Source: Persicaria tinctoria
Lineage: Eukaryota; Streptophyta; Magnoliopsida; Caryophyllales; Polygonaceae
Direction of reading: 5' to 3'
Length of the DNA: 64,000 bases
Assembly (NCBI GenBank): GCA_037127255.1
Contig: JBANSL010000004.1
Span: 77,466,127-77,530,126, forward strand
Part shown: positions 21,796 to 32,884 of the stretch, in pieces
Layout: the number at the start of each line of letters is the position of its first letter
How positions within the stretch are numbered: the first letter of the stretch is position 1
The notes under the pieces: generated by a model
Seen by the model: only the letters and a program-made list of their open reading frames with translations
Told to the model about the DNA's origin: nothing
Database searches by the model: none
Made by a program: the position numbers and the translations under genes

Positions 21796-23219
21796 TTAGG
21801 GCATGTTACACTAAGTGTAAAACTATAATCTTACACTACCAATAAAAATATGACATGGGGCAATATATCCTTCTTCCACTTAAAAAAATAAAAATATTAA
21901 AGAAAACACTGCAAATCCCTAGAGATTGTCTTCTTCTTCCTCCCTCATGGAGTCTTGGGCTGTTGTTCACCGATTAGCTTCAATAGGAAATTAAAATCAA
22001 TTCAAGTCACTCCATCCCAATTTTACTCAAAAAATCAAACCAACACATATTTCATTTTGCAATAGAAACCCAACTCCTGACGACTATCGAGGGTTTGGGA
22101 TCGAAGAGGCTCAAAAGGGGGATTTGGGGGTTGAGCGAACAGACATGAGTTATGGGAGATGAGCTGTTCGGATTCGTGGTGGCGTCAATGTCGGGGATTG
22201 AAGTTTTGGAAGCTGTCGATGGCGACTCCGGCTGGACTTCTACGAGCGCGTGCGCGAGACAGAGGCTCCATATTTAGTCCGCTATGCACCACGATCCACC
22301 AGCAAGACCTCATGAAAGCGAGTATACGAGGGAAGAGGTGAGGTCGATGGTCTAGATCCGAGGACGGATGCGAAACGGATCCGAGGACGGATGCGAAACG
22401 GCTCCGGCCCTCAGATCTGAAAAGTGGGGGATGCCAACTTTTCCTCACCGATTTGTTTCAGTCTCCATTGTTTGCCGTCATTGCTCGCGCCCGAGATTTC
22501 TGATTTCTCCTTCAACACCACCACTCCTCCATATAGATCTACCCATCTACCAATTTTGCTAACCCCCCTTGAATTTGGGTAAATTTTGAATTGAAGTGGA
22601 AGCCTGGGAGGGGATGGAAGGAGACGAAGGGTCAATATGTCCTGCTTTCCCAATTCTCAATTAATGTATTTTAGATTTATTATAAAATCACAATTTATAC
22701 GGTGTGGTGTAAACCTGTTAAAACACAACCCGACCCGGTAACCCGACCCGGCCGACCCGAAAAATTTCCGACCCGAACCCGAAAATTTTGACCCGATTTT
22801 TTTTTTCGACCCGAACCCGAAAAACCCGAAATTTTCCGGGTAATCTGGGTTTCGACCCGTTGACCCGATTGACCCGGTAATTTTGACCCGATGACCCGAT
22901 TGACCCGGTTGATTTATAATTATATATAATTATTTTTTTTTATATATTATTAAAATTTATCACAAAATTATCAAATAATGATTTTTTTAATTTAAAAAAG
23001 AAAAATTTGACAAACTCGAAATCGACCCGAACCCGACCCGAAACCCGATCAAACCCGAGTTCGAGTCAACCCGAAAAACCCGAAACCCGTTTTACCCGAG
23101 ACTCGTTTTACCCGAAATCCGAAGTGACCGACCCGAACCCGACCCGAATGACCCGTTTGACAGGTCTAGGTGTAAGATTATGTGTTTACACTGAGGGTAA
23201 ACATACACTTTTCCTAACG
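21796..23219. mobile_element. Possible larger TIR element hosting another MITE
   Basis: The left end (GTTAGGGCATGTTACAC, then AAGTGTAAAACTATAATC) and the reverse complement of the right end (GTTAGGAAAAGTGTATG, then CAGTGTAAACACATAATC) align with gaps over about 50 bp. No clear target duplication is seen. The interior has short GC-rich stretches without a recognised gene. A small second element at 22710-23168 sits inside it. Confidence 0.35.
22710..23168. mobile_element. hAT-like MITE rich in ACCCGACCC
   Basis: The left end TAAACCTGTTAAA and the right end TTTGACAGGTCTA are inverted repeats with two mismatches. Both flanks inside are arrays of CCCGACCCG and CCCGAA words. TAGACCTGTCAAA-type ends are typical of small hAT-like elements in plants. 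I could not see a clean 8-bp target duplication. Confidence 0.5.
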
Positions 23220-24564
23220 GGTGTGTTCCAAGTAGAGATACTAGGGAATAAATTAGTAAAATATTGAAACAGTGGTTCTGGCGATGCTAGAGCAATCCTT
23301 CCGTCGTATCGATACTTGAGTTAAAAGTTAATTTTGTGTCAGAGGTGAGCTGGTGGGAAATTAATTTTTCCGGATGTATTTGAGCAAAACGACGTCGCTA
23401 TTGTGTTTAATTAAGAGAAACGATGTGCAGCACTACTGTGAAGCCAGCCCAATTTTGATGCATCTAGTGCCACCTGACGGAAAGAGATTCGCTTGCAGAG
23501 AGAGATGGTGCATGGTTGCCACATGTTTTGTGATGGATGGCTACGATTGAATCTTGTGTGAATATGTTTTACATATTAAAATTAATATTTCGGTACTAAA
23601 AATGTAAAAAATAAAAAATTACCATAATACTAAATTCATTTTTATCTACATGTAGACATCAATTTCGAATATGTTTTGACTATATTTTTGAAAAAAAATA
23701 TTTCTCTTTGATTATAAATATGCAAAATAAAATAAAAAAATTAAATTGTAATTATGTAAGGACTGAGAAGAATAAATAATGTAAGAACATGAAATAATTA
23801 TTTATGAAAAACATTTCTATTTCATTTCGTAATATGTTTGTTTATGTTGTAATTTAAGTTTATGTGTTTTTTTTTTTTTTTTTTTTACAGTAGGCAAACA
23901 TTGGGAGCCGTTACTAACAAAGCAACCTAACTCCCGGATCAAATTTAAGTTTATGTGTTATTTTAGGTGTAATGTCTTTTGATTTAATCAATGAAGTTCG
24001 GTTTTTTTTTTTTTTTTGGGAGCCGTTACTAACAAAGCAACCTAACTCCCGGATCTAATTTAAGTTTATGTGTTATTTTAGGTGTAATGTGTTTTGATTT
24101 AATCAATGAAGTTCGGTTTTTTTTTAAAAAAAATTAAGTATTTGGTTATAGATATTTAGCCTTATTTAGTTTATAAAATATTAATTTAATAATAATATTA
24201 TAATAATAAAAAATAAATATAATAATATAATCGAGAATGAAAATAATTATGGGAGAGGGATATATTTGTAAATTAAATTGATAGGAAATGATGGGTTTTG
24301 AGATACTATGGATGTTATTGATAAAGTGGAAAAAACGAAAATGAGATGATAGGATGATGTGGCGGAAAGAGAAAAATAAAATATTAGTATCCCTAGTATC
24401 CCTAGTATCCGTGGATAAAAATGGACTTATAAACCCTCTTAAATACTCCGTATTGATTAGGTGTTTAGACCCTCATCGCCCGTCATCGTCTTTCCAAAGC
24501 TCCACATTCCCCACAGATCTCGCAATGAAGAAGATGAAGGCGTCTCTGCGTAGCTTTCCTTTCC
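23220..24564. other. Intergenic AT-rich sequence
   Basis: No gene found. It contains a tandem duplication (23903-24124), long T runs and A/T-rich sequence. Confidence 0.5.
23903..24124. repeat. Tandem duplication of a 115-bp unit separated by poly-T
   Basis: GGGAGCCGTTACTAACAAAG starts at 23903 and again at 24018. Each copy runs through AGTTTATGTGTTATTTTAGG to a T tract. The unit begins with GGGAG and includes CTCCC about 30 bp later, so it can fold. The T tracts suggest the reverse complement of a poly-A-tailed retroposed segment, but I recognise no SINE promoter. Confidence 0.7.
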
Positions 24565-24920
24565 ATGGCCACGCTCTGCGCCGCTCGCTCCTTGTCCACC
24601 CCCTACATCGTTGCCGACAAGATGTGGTTTCTCCTTTCCTAGGTTTTCAAATTTCAGATCTAGAATCCTCGTGATTTCAGTTTTCGATTAGTGTGTGTTG
24701 ATGGAGAATCGCTGCAATTTGGAGATGCGAAGGTGAGATTGGAGTGCAGGAAGAGGGGTTCATAAGAGGTGTTGTACTCGGCGGAAGGCACCACCGACGC
24801 AACCGGCTGTACTCGCCGCTGCTGAGTTCGAGCATCTCAGATTCGGGACCACCAGCGGTAAAGAGATGTGACAGAAGGAGAGTTTTGATCTCCTCATCCA
24901 TGTCGGCAGCCAAACTTCAT
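24565..24920 (+). other. Possible 5' exons of a host gene
   Basis: A GC-richer island. ATGGCCACGCTC at 24565 opens a 25-codon frame. Another ATG at 24900 gives MSAAKLH up to a GTGAGT donor at 24921. It lies 460 bp upstream of the broken coding remnant at 25383 and could be its 5' end, but no link can be shown. Confidence 0.2.
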
Positions 24921-25382
24921 GTGAGTTTCCCCTCCCAATTTCATTTGACTATCCCTTTAATGGTGATTTCAAACAGACTTATTTTCCTCTTCAATCTTAT
25001 TTTTCGTGTTGAAATTTGCGGGCGCAAATTGCTGGATTGTGTATTTGCAAGTTGAATTTTATGGGATTTGCTTGTAATTGACTAAATTGGTTACCGATTT
25101 CCCTCTCTTCTTTCGTTGTAATGCTGTGTCATTGACTGGAGTCTGGAGCAGTCATTTTTTTTTTTATCTCATGCCAACCGATGAGGTGGATAAATTGCAA
25201 GAACATCGATGATATTGGTTATTAGCCAGCAAGAGTCTTTGTATTTAGCATTGTTATTCTTTTTGTTGATTCAAGTTCTCTTTGGGACGATAATATCTTT
25301 CTGTCTTGTATACTGGGGTAAGATATCCATTTTTCCTATCTACTTGGCTAATTCCGGGTTTTCTCTCCCTTTTTGCAAGTAG

Positions 25383-25818
25383 ATCTGGATTTGTCAAATG
25401 GTGTCACATTATAGCTACACTTTGGCATCTCCCCACTGCTGCTCAATCCTACTGGAGGGGATCACTTTTTACGGGTAGAGAAAGAGAAAGTTCAATGCCA
25501 GCAACTGATAACACGGATTTGGAATTTAACGCAGATGCTGCAGGCGGTTTCTCATTTTTTGGGTGATGCAGGTATGGAAGCAATTGTATCCAGATTAAAT
25601 GAGGCTGATGAAACCGCTTTGAGCATAGAATTGGTTGAAAGAGAAAGGGTAGAAGAATTAGTGTAGACTTATGGGATATGGACAAATCAACTTTAAGTTC
25701 TTTCATCCTTTATGAATCATTCTTCAGATTAATACCAGCTGACTCTCTCAGCTTCTTGTCCAAGATCAGACCACCAAGTCCACTAAGCTTTGCTCTTGAC
25801 ACCCCTGTTGAGCAATAA
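25383..25818 (+). pseudogene. Unidentified host coding remnant with two frameshifts
   Basis: After a pyrimidine-rich stretch ending GCAAGTAG, an open frame encodes SGFVKWCHIIATLWH and NTDLEFNADAAGG. It stops right after a run of six T at about 25,555-25,561. The next frame continues with DAGMEAIVSRLNEADET and IELVERERVEELV to a TAG. A third frame continues with LWDMDKSTLSSF and RPPSPLSFALDTPVEQ to TAA at 25816-25818. Three adjoining open segments of similar composition suggest one coding sequence broken by a one-base and a two-base change. I do not recognise the family. It could also be several exons with unusual splice sites. Confidence 0.35.
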
Positions 25819-26552
25819 ATCTTATTTGCTGGTGATCTAGAATTTTGTCTTTTTTTGGGCGGGATTTGATTTGGCTTTTGAATTCCATTTTAGATATTGC
25901 ACTGGATTAACGAATCATTTTAGATATCTTGTTGGCACAGTATTTCTTCACTATCTATTACCCAAGGTTAGGTTCATTTCATTTTTCCTTGGTTGCACTG
26001 GATTAACTAAACTTGCTTGCACACTACGTGAATCATGAATGTGATTTAGGTTGATGAGTATTATATGATTTGTGTGCACTATGAAGATAAATATGTTGCT
26101 ACTGGCTTTGGAAACCAACGGCCTGGCAATACCTATTCTCTTTAAAGAATGGAAAGAGGATCTGAGTTTTGAGGAGGGTGTCAAACTACTTGAGAAATGA
26201 TTGGTGTGCACTTAAAGATATGAATACTTAATTGTTCAGCCATAATGCTATTTTACTTCCTCCATTCCTCTTGTATGTCTTATTTAGTTGTGTTTCATAA
26301 ATAACGACATAACGTTATATATACAAGCAAAATACATGTATTATGTTTGATGGTGTGGACTCACATTTTATATTTTTGTGTCATCAATTTTAGAAGCTTT
26401 GCATTTAAATAATACATGTTCTTTTCATTTAGATATTAGGTTTTGCATTTTATAAGCTTTGGGGACATAGTTTTTATAAGGGGTAAGTATTACATTTTAT
26501 TGCTTGCTAGTTAGTGATAATATGTTTTTAACTCCACTTGTGTTTTGGTACA
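25819..26552. other. Intergenic sequence left of the Athila element
   Basis: AT-rich, no gene seen. The last five bases before the Athila LTR, GTACA (26548-26552), would be its target duplication; the partner site is not in the window. Confidence 0.5.
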
Positions 26553-27774
26553 TGACAGGCCTAAAGTCGTTATGCCAAATCAAAGTAAATTCCTAAGGTG
26601 CAAACTATAACAAGTATAGTAGGTAAGTTAGGGTCGAACCCACAGGGAAACAGAATCAATTGTAAGAGCACGTATTATTACCCAAAAGTAACCAATTCAA
26701 GGGGTAGTTTTGTGTGTAAGCAATAGTGACAGAACAAGTTGCAAATATATGATGGAAAAGTATTACACCAGGTAATTATCCGCACAACAATTGAGATGGT
26801 TCATCATCGAATTCTATGAATCTCAAGTTCTAATGTCCAGTAATTGTTCTCAATTCAGATCGTGTAATGGCTTTTAGTCCTACCAGTCCTAAAAGCGCTT
26901 ATCACCAAATTACAAGGGGAAACCTTCACCGAATAATAAAGCAATAGCATTCAAACATGAATTATAATGAGATACAAGCGATTATAACAACCCGTTAAAA
27001 TAGCCTGTAATCGAATCTCCTTCACAATCTAACACAAGCAACCTACTTATGACGATTGTGTTTGCTACAATGGGTTACAACCCCAAACCTGAAGTTGGAA
27101 ACCCTAGCAATATGACTAGTATCGATAAACCTAGGTGATCAATCCAGATTAACCAATAATAAGCAATCAAGCAATAAGCTCAGGAGACCGAAACAATTAA
27201 CAAAGGACGAACGAGAGTAGAATACTCACAACCAATTCAATTGAAGGCTTCAAAGAACCAAGTGTAACAAAGGAGAGTTAGTTCTCCATAGGGTTTGTGA
27301 GATGATGAAGGGAAAATACGTCTCTGGAAAAATAACCTCTTCCAACTCGCTTCCTTCTCGGAAATAATATATCCTAATTAAAAGGGTTTTTTAATCCCGT
27401 AAAAATATAAATTAACAACTAATAAGATAGGGGAAAATCGGATAAGAATCCGTCTCCAGGGACTGACGCGGGCGTGTCAGTAGCAGCGTGGCCGCGTCAG
27501 TGAATATCTTGCTACTTCTCTCTGAGGCAACGACGCAGGTACTCCCTCCTAGCAGCGCGGGCGCGTCAGTAGCAGCGCGGCCGCGCCAAGCTCGCCTGAT
27601 TCCAGCTGCTTCCGAATTTCTTCACTTCAACTCTTCTATAACTTGCATGATCCTATGATTTCTTCAACTTCTTCAACAATTTCCGAATCACCAAGTTCAT
27701 ACAAATATCTCTCACAATGACATGTAAATGATGACAAAAACTACTAAATGCGCTATAGAATATATCGCATATCA
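26553..27774 (-). repeat. 3' LTR of the minus-strand Athila element
   Basis: A 1,222-bp LTR that starts (minus strand) TGATATGCGATATATTC at 27774 and ends GGCCTGTCA at 26553. It is clearly related along its length to the 1,246-bp LTRs at 32,885 and 42,604. It contains the CG-rich 12-mers near 27,465-27,590 in reverse complement. Confidence 0.9.
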
Positions 27775-27812
27775 AATTCCCCCATACTTAAACCTTTACT
27801 CGTCCCGAGTAA
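27775..27812 (-). promoter_or_regulatory. 3' PPT with upstream stem-loop
   Basis: On the minus strand, TTACTCG-GGA-CGAGTAA (27796-27812) is followed by TTTAAGTATGGGGGAATT directly before the LTR. Confidence 0.7.
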
Positions 27813-28358
27813 GCATAGAAGCTAAGCCTACTCTCACCATAAATCTCAAAGGTTCACAGACAGTACAAGGAAAATGAACACTAAGTACTAGTAGTCTCCA
27901 CCATCTCAACAATCAGCACAAAAGACAATCAAAATAGGAAATGAGACTTACAATTATATCTCGACCATCTACACCTTATAGCTCCCAGTGGCCTACCCGA
28001 AAACCTCCTTATCACTCCACTTCTTATGTCGCCTTCGCCAAGAGATCAATCCTAAACACTCAAAGTAAACGCTCATCTTGCCAAGGCGCCCTTTTGGGGT
28101 TTTCACCAAGCCACTCATTTTTTTTTTCAAAGATGGTACTCACATAAACATTCTCACTTCCCTCAAGTCTCATATTGTCAAAGCCTAAGGCTCGCCAGGC
28201 TACCTGCTTTTTGCCTGAGTCGCTCTTTCGGGTTTTCAACTCATCCCAGGATTTTGATTACCTTTTTTCATTTTTTTTATTTTTTTTTTCAAGAATAACA
28301 AGTGCAGAATCTGTACAAAAATAATGCGGAAATGAAATATGTACAAGATATGTAAATC

Positions 28359-28399
28359 CTTTCCCTCCCCCATACTTGAATGAAGCATTGTCCTCAATG
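28359..28399 (-). promoter_or_regulatory. Internal PPT module with stem-loop
   Basis: On the minus strand, CATTG-AGGA-CAATG (28386-28399) is followed by TTCAAGTATGGGGGAGGGAA. The 0.5 kb between this and the terminal module is noncoding and contains AAGGGCG words in a repeated context. Confidence 0.6.
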
Positions 28400-28545
28400 T
28401 GAAAGAAGACAGAAATAAGTAGGGAGAAAGGAAACAGAAGGACTCACTGAGGGGGTGGATAGTGGCGAGAGTAATCCTCTCGCATGCGGCGAAGCTCTTC
28501 CCTCATACCTCTGAACTCGCCAAGGCTGTCTAGGATGTCGGCCTG

Positions 28546-29853
28546 CTAGTGGAGAATCTGGTTCTGCACTCTATCTTGGTTTTGAGCCACCGTCGTCAAA
28601 CTTCCTACGTCTTGGCGCAGAAGGCCAATCTGGTCAACCAGGTAGCCCCACTGGTGAGGCTGTTGATGAGCATCCTGAAAAGCTTGTGGGGGCCAAGGGG
28701 CCCACTGATGTGAATCCTGCTGGCCCTGATATGTCGGGTGAGAATCCCAACCGTGAGAAGGGGTATGATAAGCATGTACCTCCTGCTGTGGGTTCTGTGC
28801 GAAACCCTGAGTATCTGTCTGAACAAAAGCCTGTGGAGCCACAGGCGCTTCCTCAATTATGGCAGCTCCAGCTGTGCCACTACTGCTACCCACTTCTAGG
28901 CAACGCCGTCTACCCAGAACTGATGTCGGAAAATAATCAGCCTCAATATACCAATCAGTCCAATTCTCAGACCAAGGTAGGGGCTTAGGGAGCCTGAACT
29001 GATGCTCTTTCTTCTTGCCTGTACACCAAATGACTCCCCCATCCGGCGCAGTGTCAAGCATCAAACACCTCCGCAGATACTCCTCTGTGTAGGTCCTTGC
29101 TATGACCTGCCCCTCCAGCTCTTGCAAACCACCTGGCTCAACCCCTGCAGCAATGGCTACCCGAGTAATAAGTCCGCTTTGGACCATTTCTGGTCCAACG
29201 ACACTGCGATCCCTTCTGACCTTGTCGAGCCCATCGAAGAAAAGCCTAAGCCAGTCAGGCGTATAATTTGCAGTAGGCACAGCGCTGTAAGCAAACCTCA
29301 GGTGTGTCATGGAGAGCTTGGTATCTGTGGTCAGCCCATAATATGTCCCAGCGACGATCTTGCACAACATACGGAAGACAGGATGAGTAATCCTGCTGTT
29401 GTACTCGTTACTGGTTAAGAATTCCTCTCCAGATACCGCTCTAAAGAATGCAACGAGGTCTGTGTCGGTCGTGGCTGTCACCCATCCATCAGTTGGGACT
29501 TTAGTAATCCCTAAAGCAGCTCGCATCTTTGCTGCAGAAATCCTGTAGGTAGTACCATTGAACCTGAAAGAGACCCCTCTAATTCTGTTATCCCCAAGGT
29601 ACAGCTGATATGTCGCAAAGAACTGCTTGCACAGTTCTGGGTATCCTACAGATCTCAACTCCAAAAAGCCACCAATACCAGCGTGAGCTAGACACTTCTG
29701 CATACAATCTAGCATCTGAAGTCTCTGAAGGGTCTCTCTATGCAAATATTTTGTGGAACTGACACAGTTTACCTTATTATAAATAGCACACTCCTCTTCA
29801 GACAAATCTAACTCATCATCAGATCGACTCACCTCTTCCTCCGATGAACTCAT
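28546..29853 (-). pseudogene. Athila 3' ORF (env position), truncated
   Basis: This 435-residue frame starts MSSSEEEVSRSDDELD and is very similar along its length to the 461-residue ORF at 40545-41930. It belongs to the Athila ORF-1 family (Pfam ATHILA), which sits where envelope genes sit in retroviruses but has no proven function. The acidic N-terminus is followed by a globular part with SVGYPELCKQFFATYQLYLG and FRFNGTTYRIS, then a Gln/His/Pro-rich tail. It ends early at a TAG after NQILH, where the intact copy has a glutamine codon, losing about 26 residues. I see no signal peptide or clear membrane segment. Confidence 0.75.
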
Positions 29854-30613
29854 ATTCGACAGATAATAAGACTAGATCCGAATCGAAATAAGGACAGCTG
29901 AAATAACTCACAAAGAACAGATGAGGCTCGGCTCAGGAGGCCGACGCGGGCGCGTCAGGTAGCAGCGTGGCCGCGTTAGTGAGTTCAGCTCTTGGAGGCC
30001 GACGCGGGCGCGTCAGGGACATAGCGCGGGCGCGTCGACGAGTTCATCCTCTTGTTTCGTAACCCTGACAGCGCGGGCGCGTTGAAGTGTAGGCGCGGCC
30101 GCGTCGGCGATTTCTGCAGATTCGGAAATCGCCCAAAACGGTTGTCGACGCGGAGCTTCTCCCCGGTGCCGAGGACGAAAGGAAAGGAGAGAGAGGTAAG
30201 GGAGAAGGGGTTTGAGTGTGAGTGTGGGTTGAGGCTCAAGGAGCTTCTTGTATTTGAGGAGTGAGTGTGAGTGTGGGTGTGGGGTAGATTGGGTGTGAGA
30301 GAGGATGTGGGGAAGGGTAGGGTTTTGGTTGTATTTGAGGAATGATGATGGGGGAGTGATGATGGGGCTTGAAGATGGCGGGCTGGCCCGAAGTGGGTTT
30401 TCTAGCCCGTGGTCTTTTTTTTTTTTTTCGACAGAAAATTAACACTGCGGAAGAAGTGGGTCCGAAATGCGGATGCAATTCGTCACCAGAAACTCCTTCT
30501 TTATTACCTACAAGTTAGAATAAAATCGAGTTAAGGGAAAGAATGCAATACCTTGGGTTGCCTCCCAAGCAGCGCCTTTGTTTCAAGTCGTTGGCTCGAC
30601 TAAGCCTTTTTTA
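29854..30613 (-). other. Noncoding leader between pol and the 3' ORF, with CG-rich 12-mers
   Basis: 29,945-30,105 has repeated CGCGGGCGCGTC and GCGCGGCCGCGTC words about 20-22 bp apart where adjacent. A stem-loop CTTGGG-TTGCCT-CCCAAG at 30552-30569 lies just after the pol stop, as in the inner element. Confidence 0.7.
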
Positions 30614-32879
30614 TTATTCTAACTCTGCATTTGGCTCCTCCAACACTAACTCATCCATAGCCTCCTTTGGAAACCCTTCATAGTATGTCTTAAGCCTTTG
30701 ACCATTTACCTTAAACTTCTTGTGGCTATTTGAGTCATATAACTCTACAGCGCCATGTGGGAAGACTTCAGCAACAATGTATGGTCCCCCCCCACTTTGA
30801 CCTGAGCTTCCCAGCGAAGAGTTTCAGGCGAGACTGAAAAAGTAGGACTTTGTCACCGGCTTTAAAGTCCTTCCTATGGATGTGCTTGTCGTGCCATGCC
30901 TTGGTCTTCGCCTTGTAGATTGCCGCATTATCATAGGCGTCCAAACGTAACTCCTCGAGCTCACCTAACTGTAGCTTCCTGTGTTCTCCAACCCCGTCAC
31001 TCTGCATATTGCATTGTTTCACTGCCCACCAAGCCTTGTGCTCCAGCTCAACAGGAAGATGACATGCCTTACCATAGACAAGTCTGAAAGGAGACATCCC
31101 AATTGGAGTTTTGTAAGCAGTGCGATAAGCCCACAATGCATCATCAAGTCTCAAACTCCAATCATTCCTGTTAGGATTTACAGTCTTCTCGAGAATGGCT
31201 TTGATCTCTCTATTGGACACCTCTGCTTGGCCATTCGTCTGTGGATGGTATGCGGTGGAAATTCTATGTGTGACATGATATTTCTTCAGCACGGCAGTCA
31301 CAGTTTTGTTGCAGAAATGGGTACCCCTGTCACTATTCAGCGCTCTAGGAATTCCATGCCTGGCAAAAATATTGCTTTTCAAGAACCCTGCCACAACTTT
31401 AGAGTCATCAGTTCCGGTGGCCTTCGCTTCCACCCACTTGAAAACGTAGTCCACCGCAAGTAAAATATACAAGTTCCCACAAGAACTAGGAAAAGGTCCC
31501 ATAAAGTCAATGCCCCAAACATCAAAGATTTCGCAAAAAATCATCGGTGATTGTTGCATTTCATTCCTTTTAGAGATATTCCCCATTCTTTGACACCTAT
31601 CACATGCTTTGTAGAAAGAATAAGCATCTTTAAAAATATGTGGCCAATAAAATCCAGATTCAAGCACTTTTCTAGCAGTTTTATTGGCACCAAAATGTCC
31701 CCCACATGCTTGAGAATGACAAAATTCAAGAACAGATCGTACCTCATTATCTGGAAGACAACGACGAATTACCTAATCAGCACAATGTTTCCAAAGGTTT
31801 GGGTCATCCCAAACATAGTGGTTTGCTTCTCTTCGAATCTTCTCCGTTTGAGCCTTGGTATGATCCGGGGGAAATTCCCCACAAACTAAGTAGTTTACAA
31901 TGTCCCGGTACCAAGGGTTTACAGAATGAAGTCCTAGAACGGACTGAGATGGGCTGAGAATTAATAGCGTGGGCGCGTCAGGGAACGACGCGGGCGCGCC
32001 AGTGCTCAGCGCGGGCGCGTCAGACTCCGGCGTGCTTTTGTGCTCGAGTTTGCACAATGTGTCATCCGGAAACGTGCCTAAGATGGGTTTCTGTGACTCC
32101 GGCTTGTCCTCCTCATTCACCAATCTGCTTAAGTGGTCAGCCACCAAATTCTCCGCTCCTTTCTTGTCCTTAATCTCCACATCAAATTCGCTGAGCAACA
32201 GGACCCATCGAATTAATCTTGGCTTTGTCTCCTTCTTTGTCATCAAGTAGCGGAGGGCTGCGTGGTCTGTGTAGATAATCACTTTGACTCCAAGCAGATA
32301 CTGTCGAAACTTCTCTAGTGCAAACACCACGGCTAGCATTTCTTTCTCAGTGGTGGAGTAGTTGCGCTGCGCTCCATTCAGAGTCATGGAAGCATAATGG
32401 ATCACATGAGAGGCTCTTCCCTCTTTTTGGCCAAGCACTGCTCCCACTGCATAGTCGCTCGCATCACACATGATCTCAAATGGGCGAGACCAATCTGGTG
32501 CCTGAATGATTGGTGCACTAGTGAGGCGTCCTTTCAGCGAGTCGAACGCCTCTTTGCACTCTTGTGTGAGTACAAAGGTCACATCTTTCTTCAGAAGCTC
32601 GCACAAGGGTGAGGATACCTTCGAAAAATCCTTGATAAACCTGTGATAAAAATCTGCATGGCCTAGGAAAGAACGAACTTCGCGCACATTAGTAGGATAA
32701 GGCAAAGACTGAATTACATCAATTTTCGCCTTATCGACCTCAATACCCTTTGCAGAGACTATGTGGCCTAAAAAAATCCCCTGTTCTACCATAAAATGAC
32801 ACTTTTCAGAGTTCAAAACCAGATTAGTTTCAACACATCTTTTTAACACTAGTGCCAAATGGCTCAAACAAGTATCAAA
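30614..32879 (-). pseudogene. Athila pol: RT (part), RNase H, integrase
   Basis: 32,867 down to 31,773 encodes the last part of the reverse transcriptase, the RNase H ([37 protein letters not shown]) and the connection to integrase. A TAG at 31773-31775 interrupts it. 31,769 down to 30,768 encodes the integrase with the zinc-binding CDRCQR, the catalytic DFMGPFP and DRGTHF aspartates and the [11 protein letters not shown] glutamate. In the C-terminal GPY/F region a run of eight C (seven G in the inner element) shifts the frame, so the annotated frame ends at 30,768. The homologous end of pol is at 30614. Confidence 0.85.
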
Positions 32880-32884
32880 GCTAT
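32880..32884. repeat. Target-site duplication GCTAT of the inner Athila element
   Basis: GCTAT stands immediately before the LTR start at 32885 and immediately after the LTR end at 43849 (43850-43854). Joining the flanks at one copy matches the corresponding stretch of the inner element itself. Confidence 0.92.

Larger units (their letters stand above)
26553..32884 (-). mobile_element. Minus-strand Athila element, 3' part
   Basis: This part comprises the 3' LTR, PPT, Athila 3' ORF, integrase, RNase H and part of the reverse transcriptase. It is interrupted at 32884/32885 by a complete plus-strand Athila element and resumes at 43850. The break lies within the same codon region on both sides: the sequence around the target GCTAT matches 37,430-37,498 of the inner element in reverse complement without loss. 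The 5' LTR and gag are missing because the resumed part is cut at 44598 by another repeat. Confidence 0.9.
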
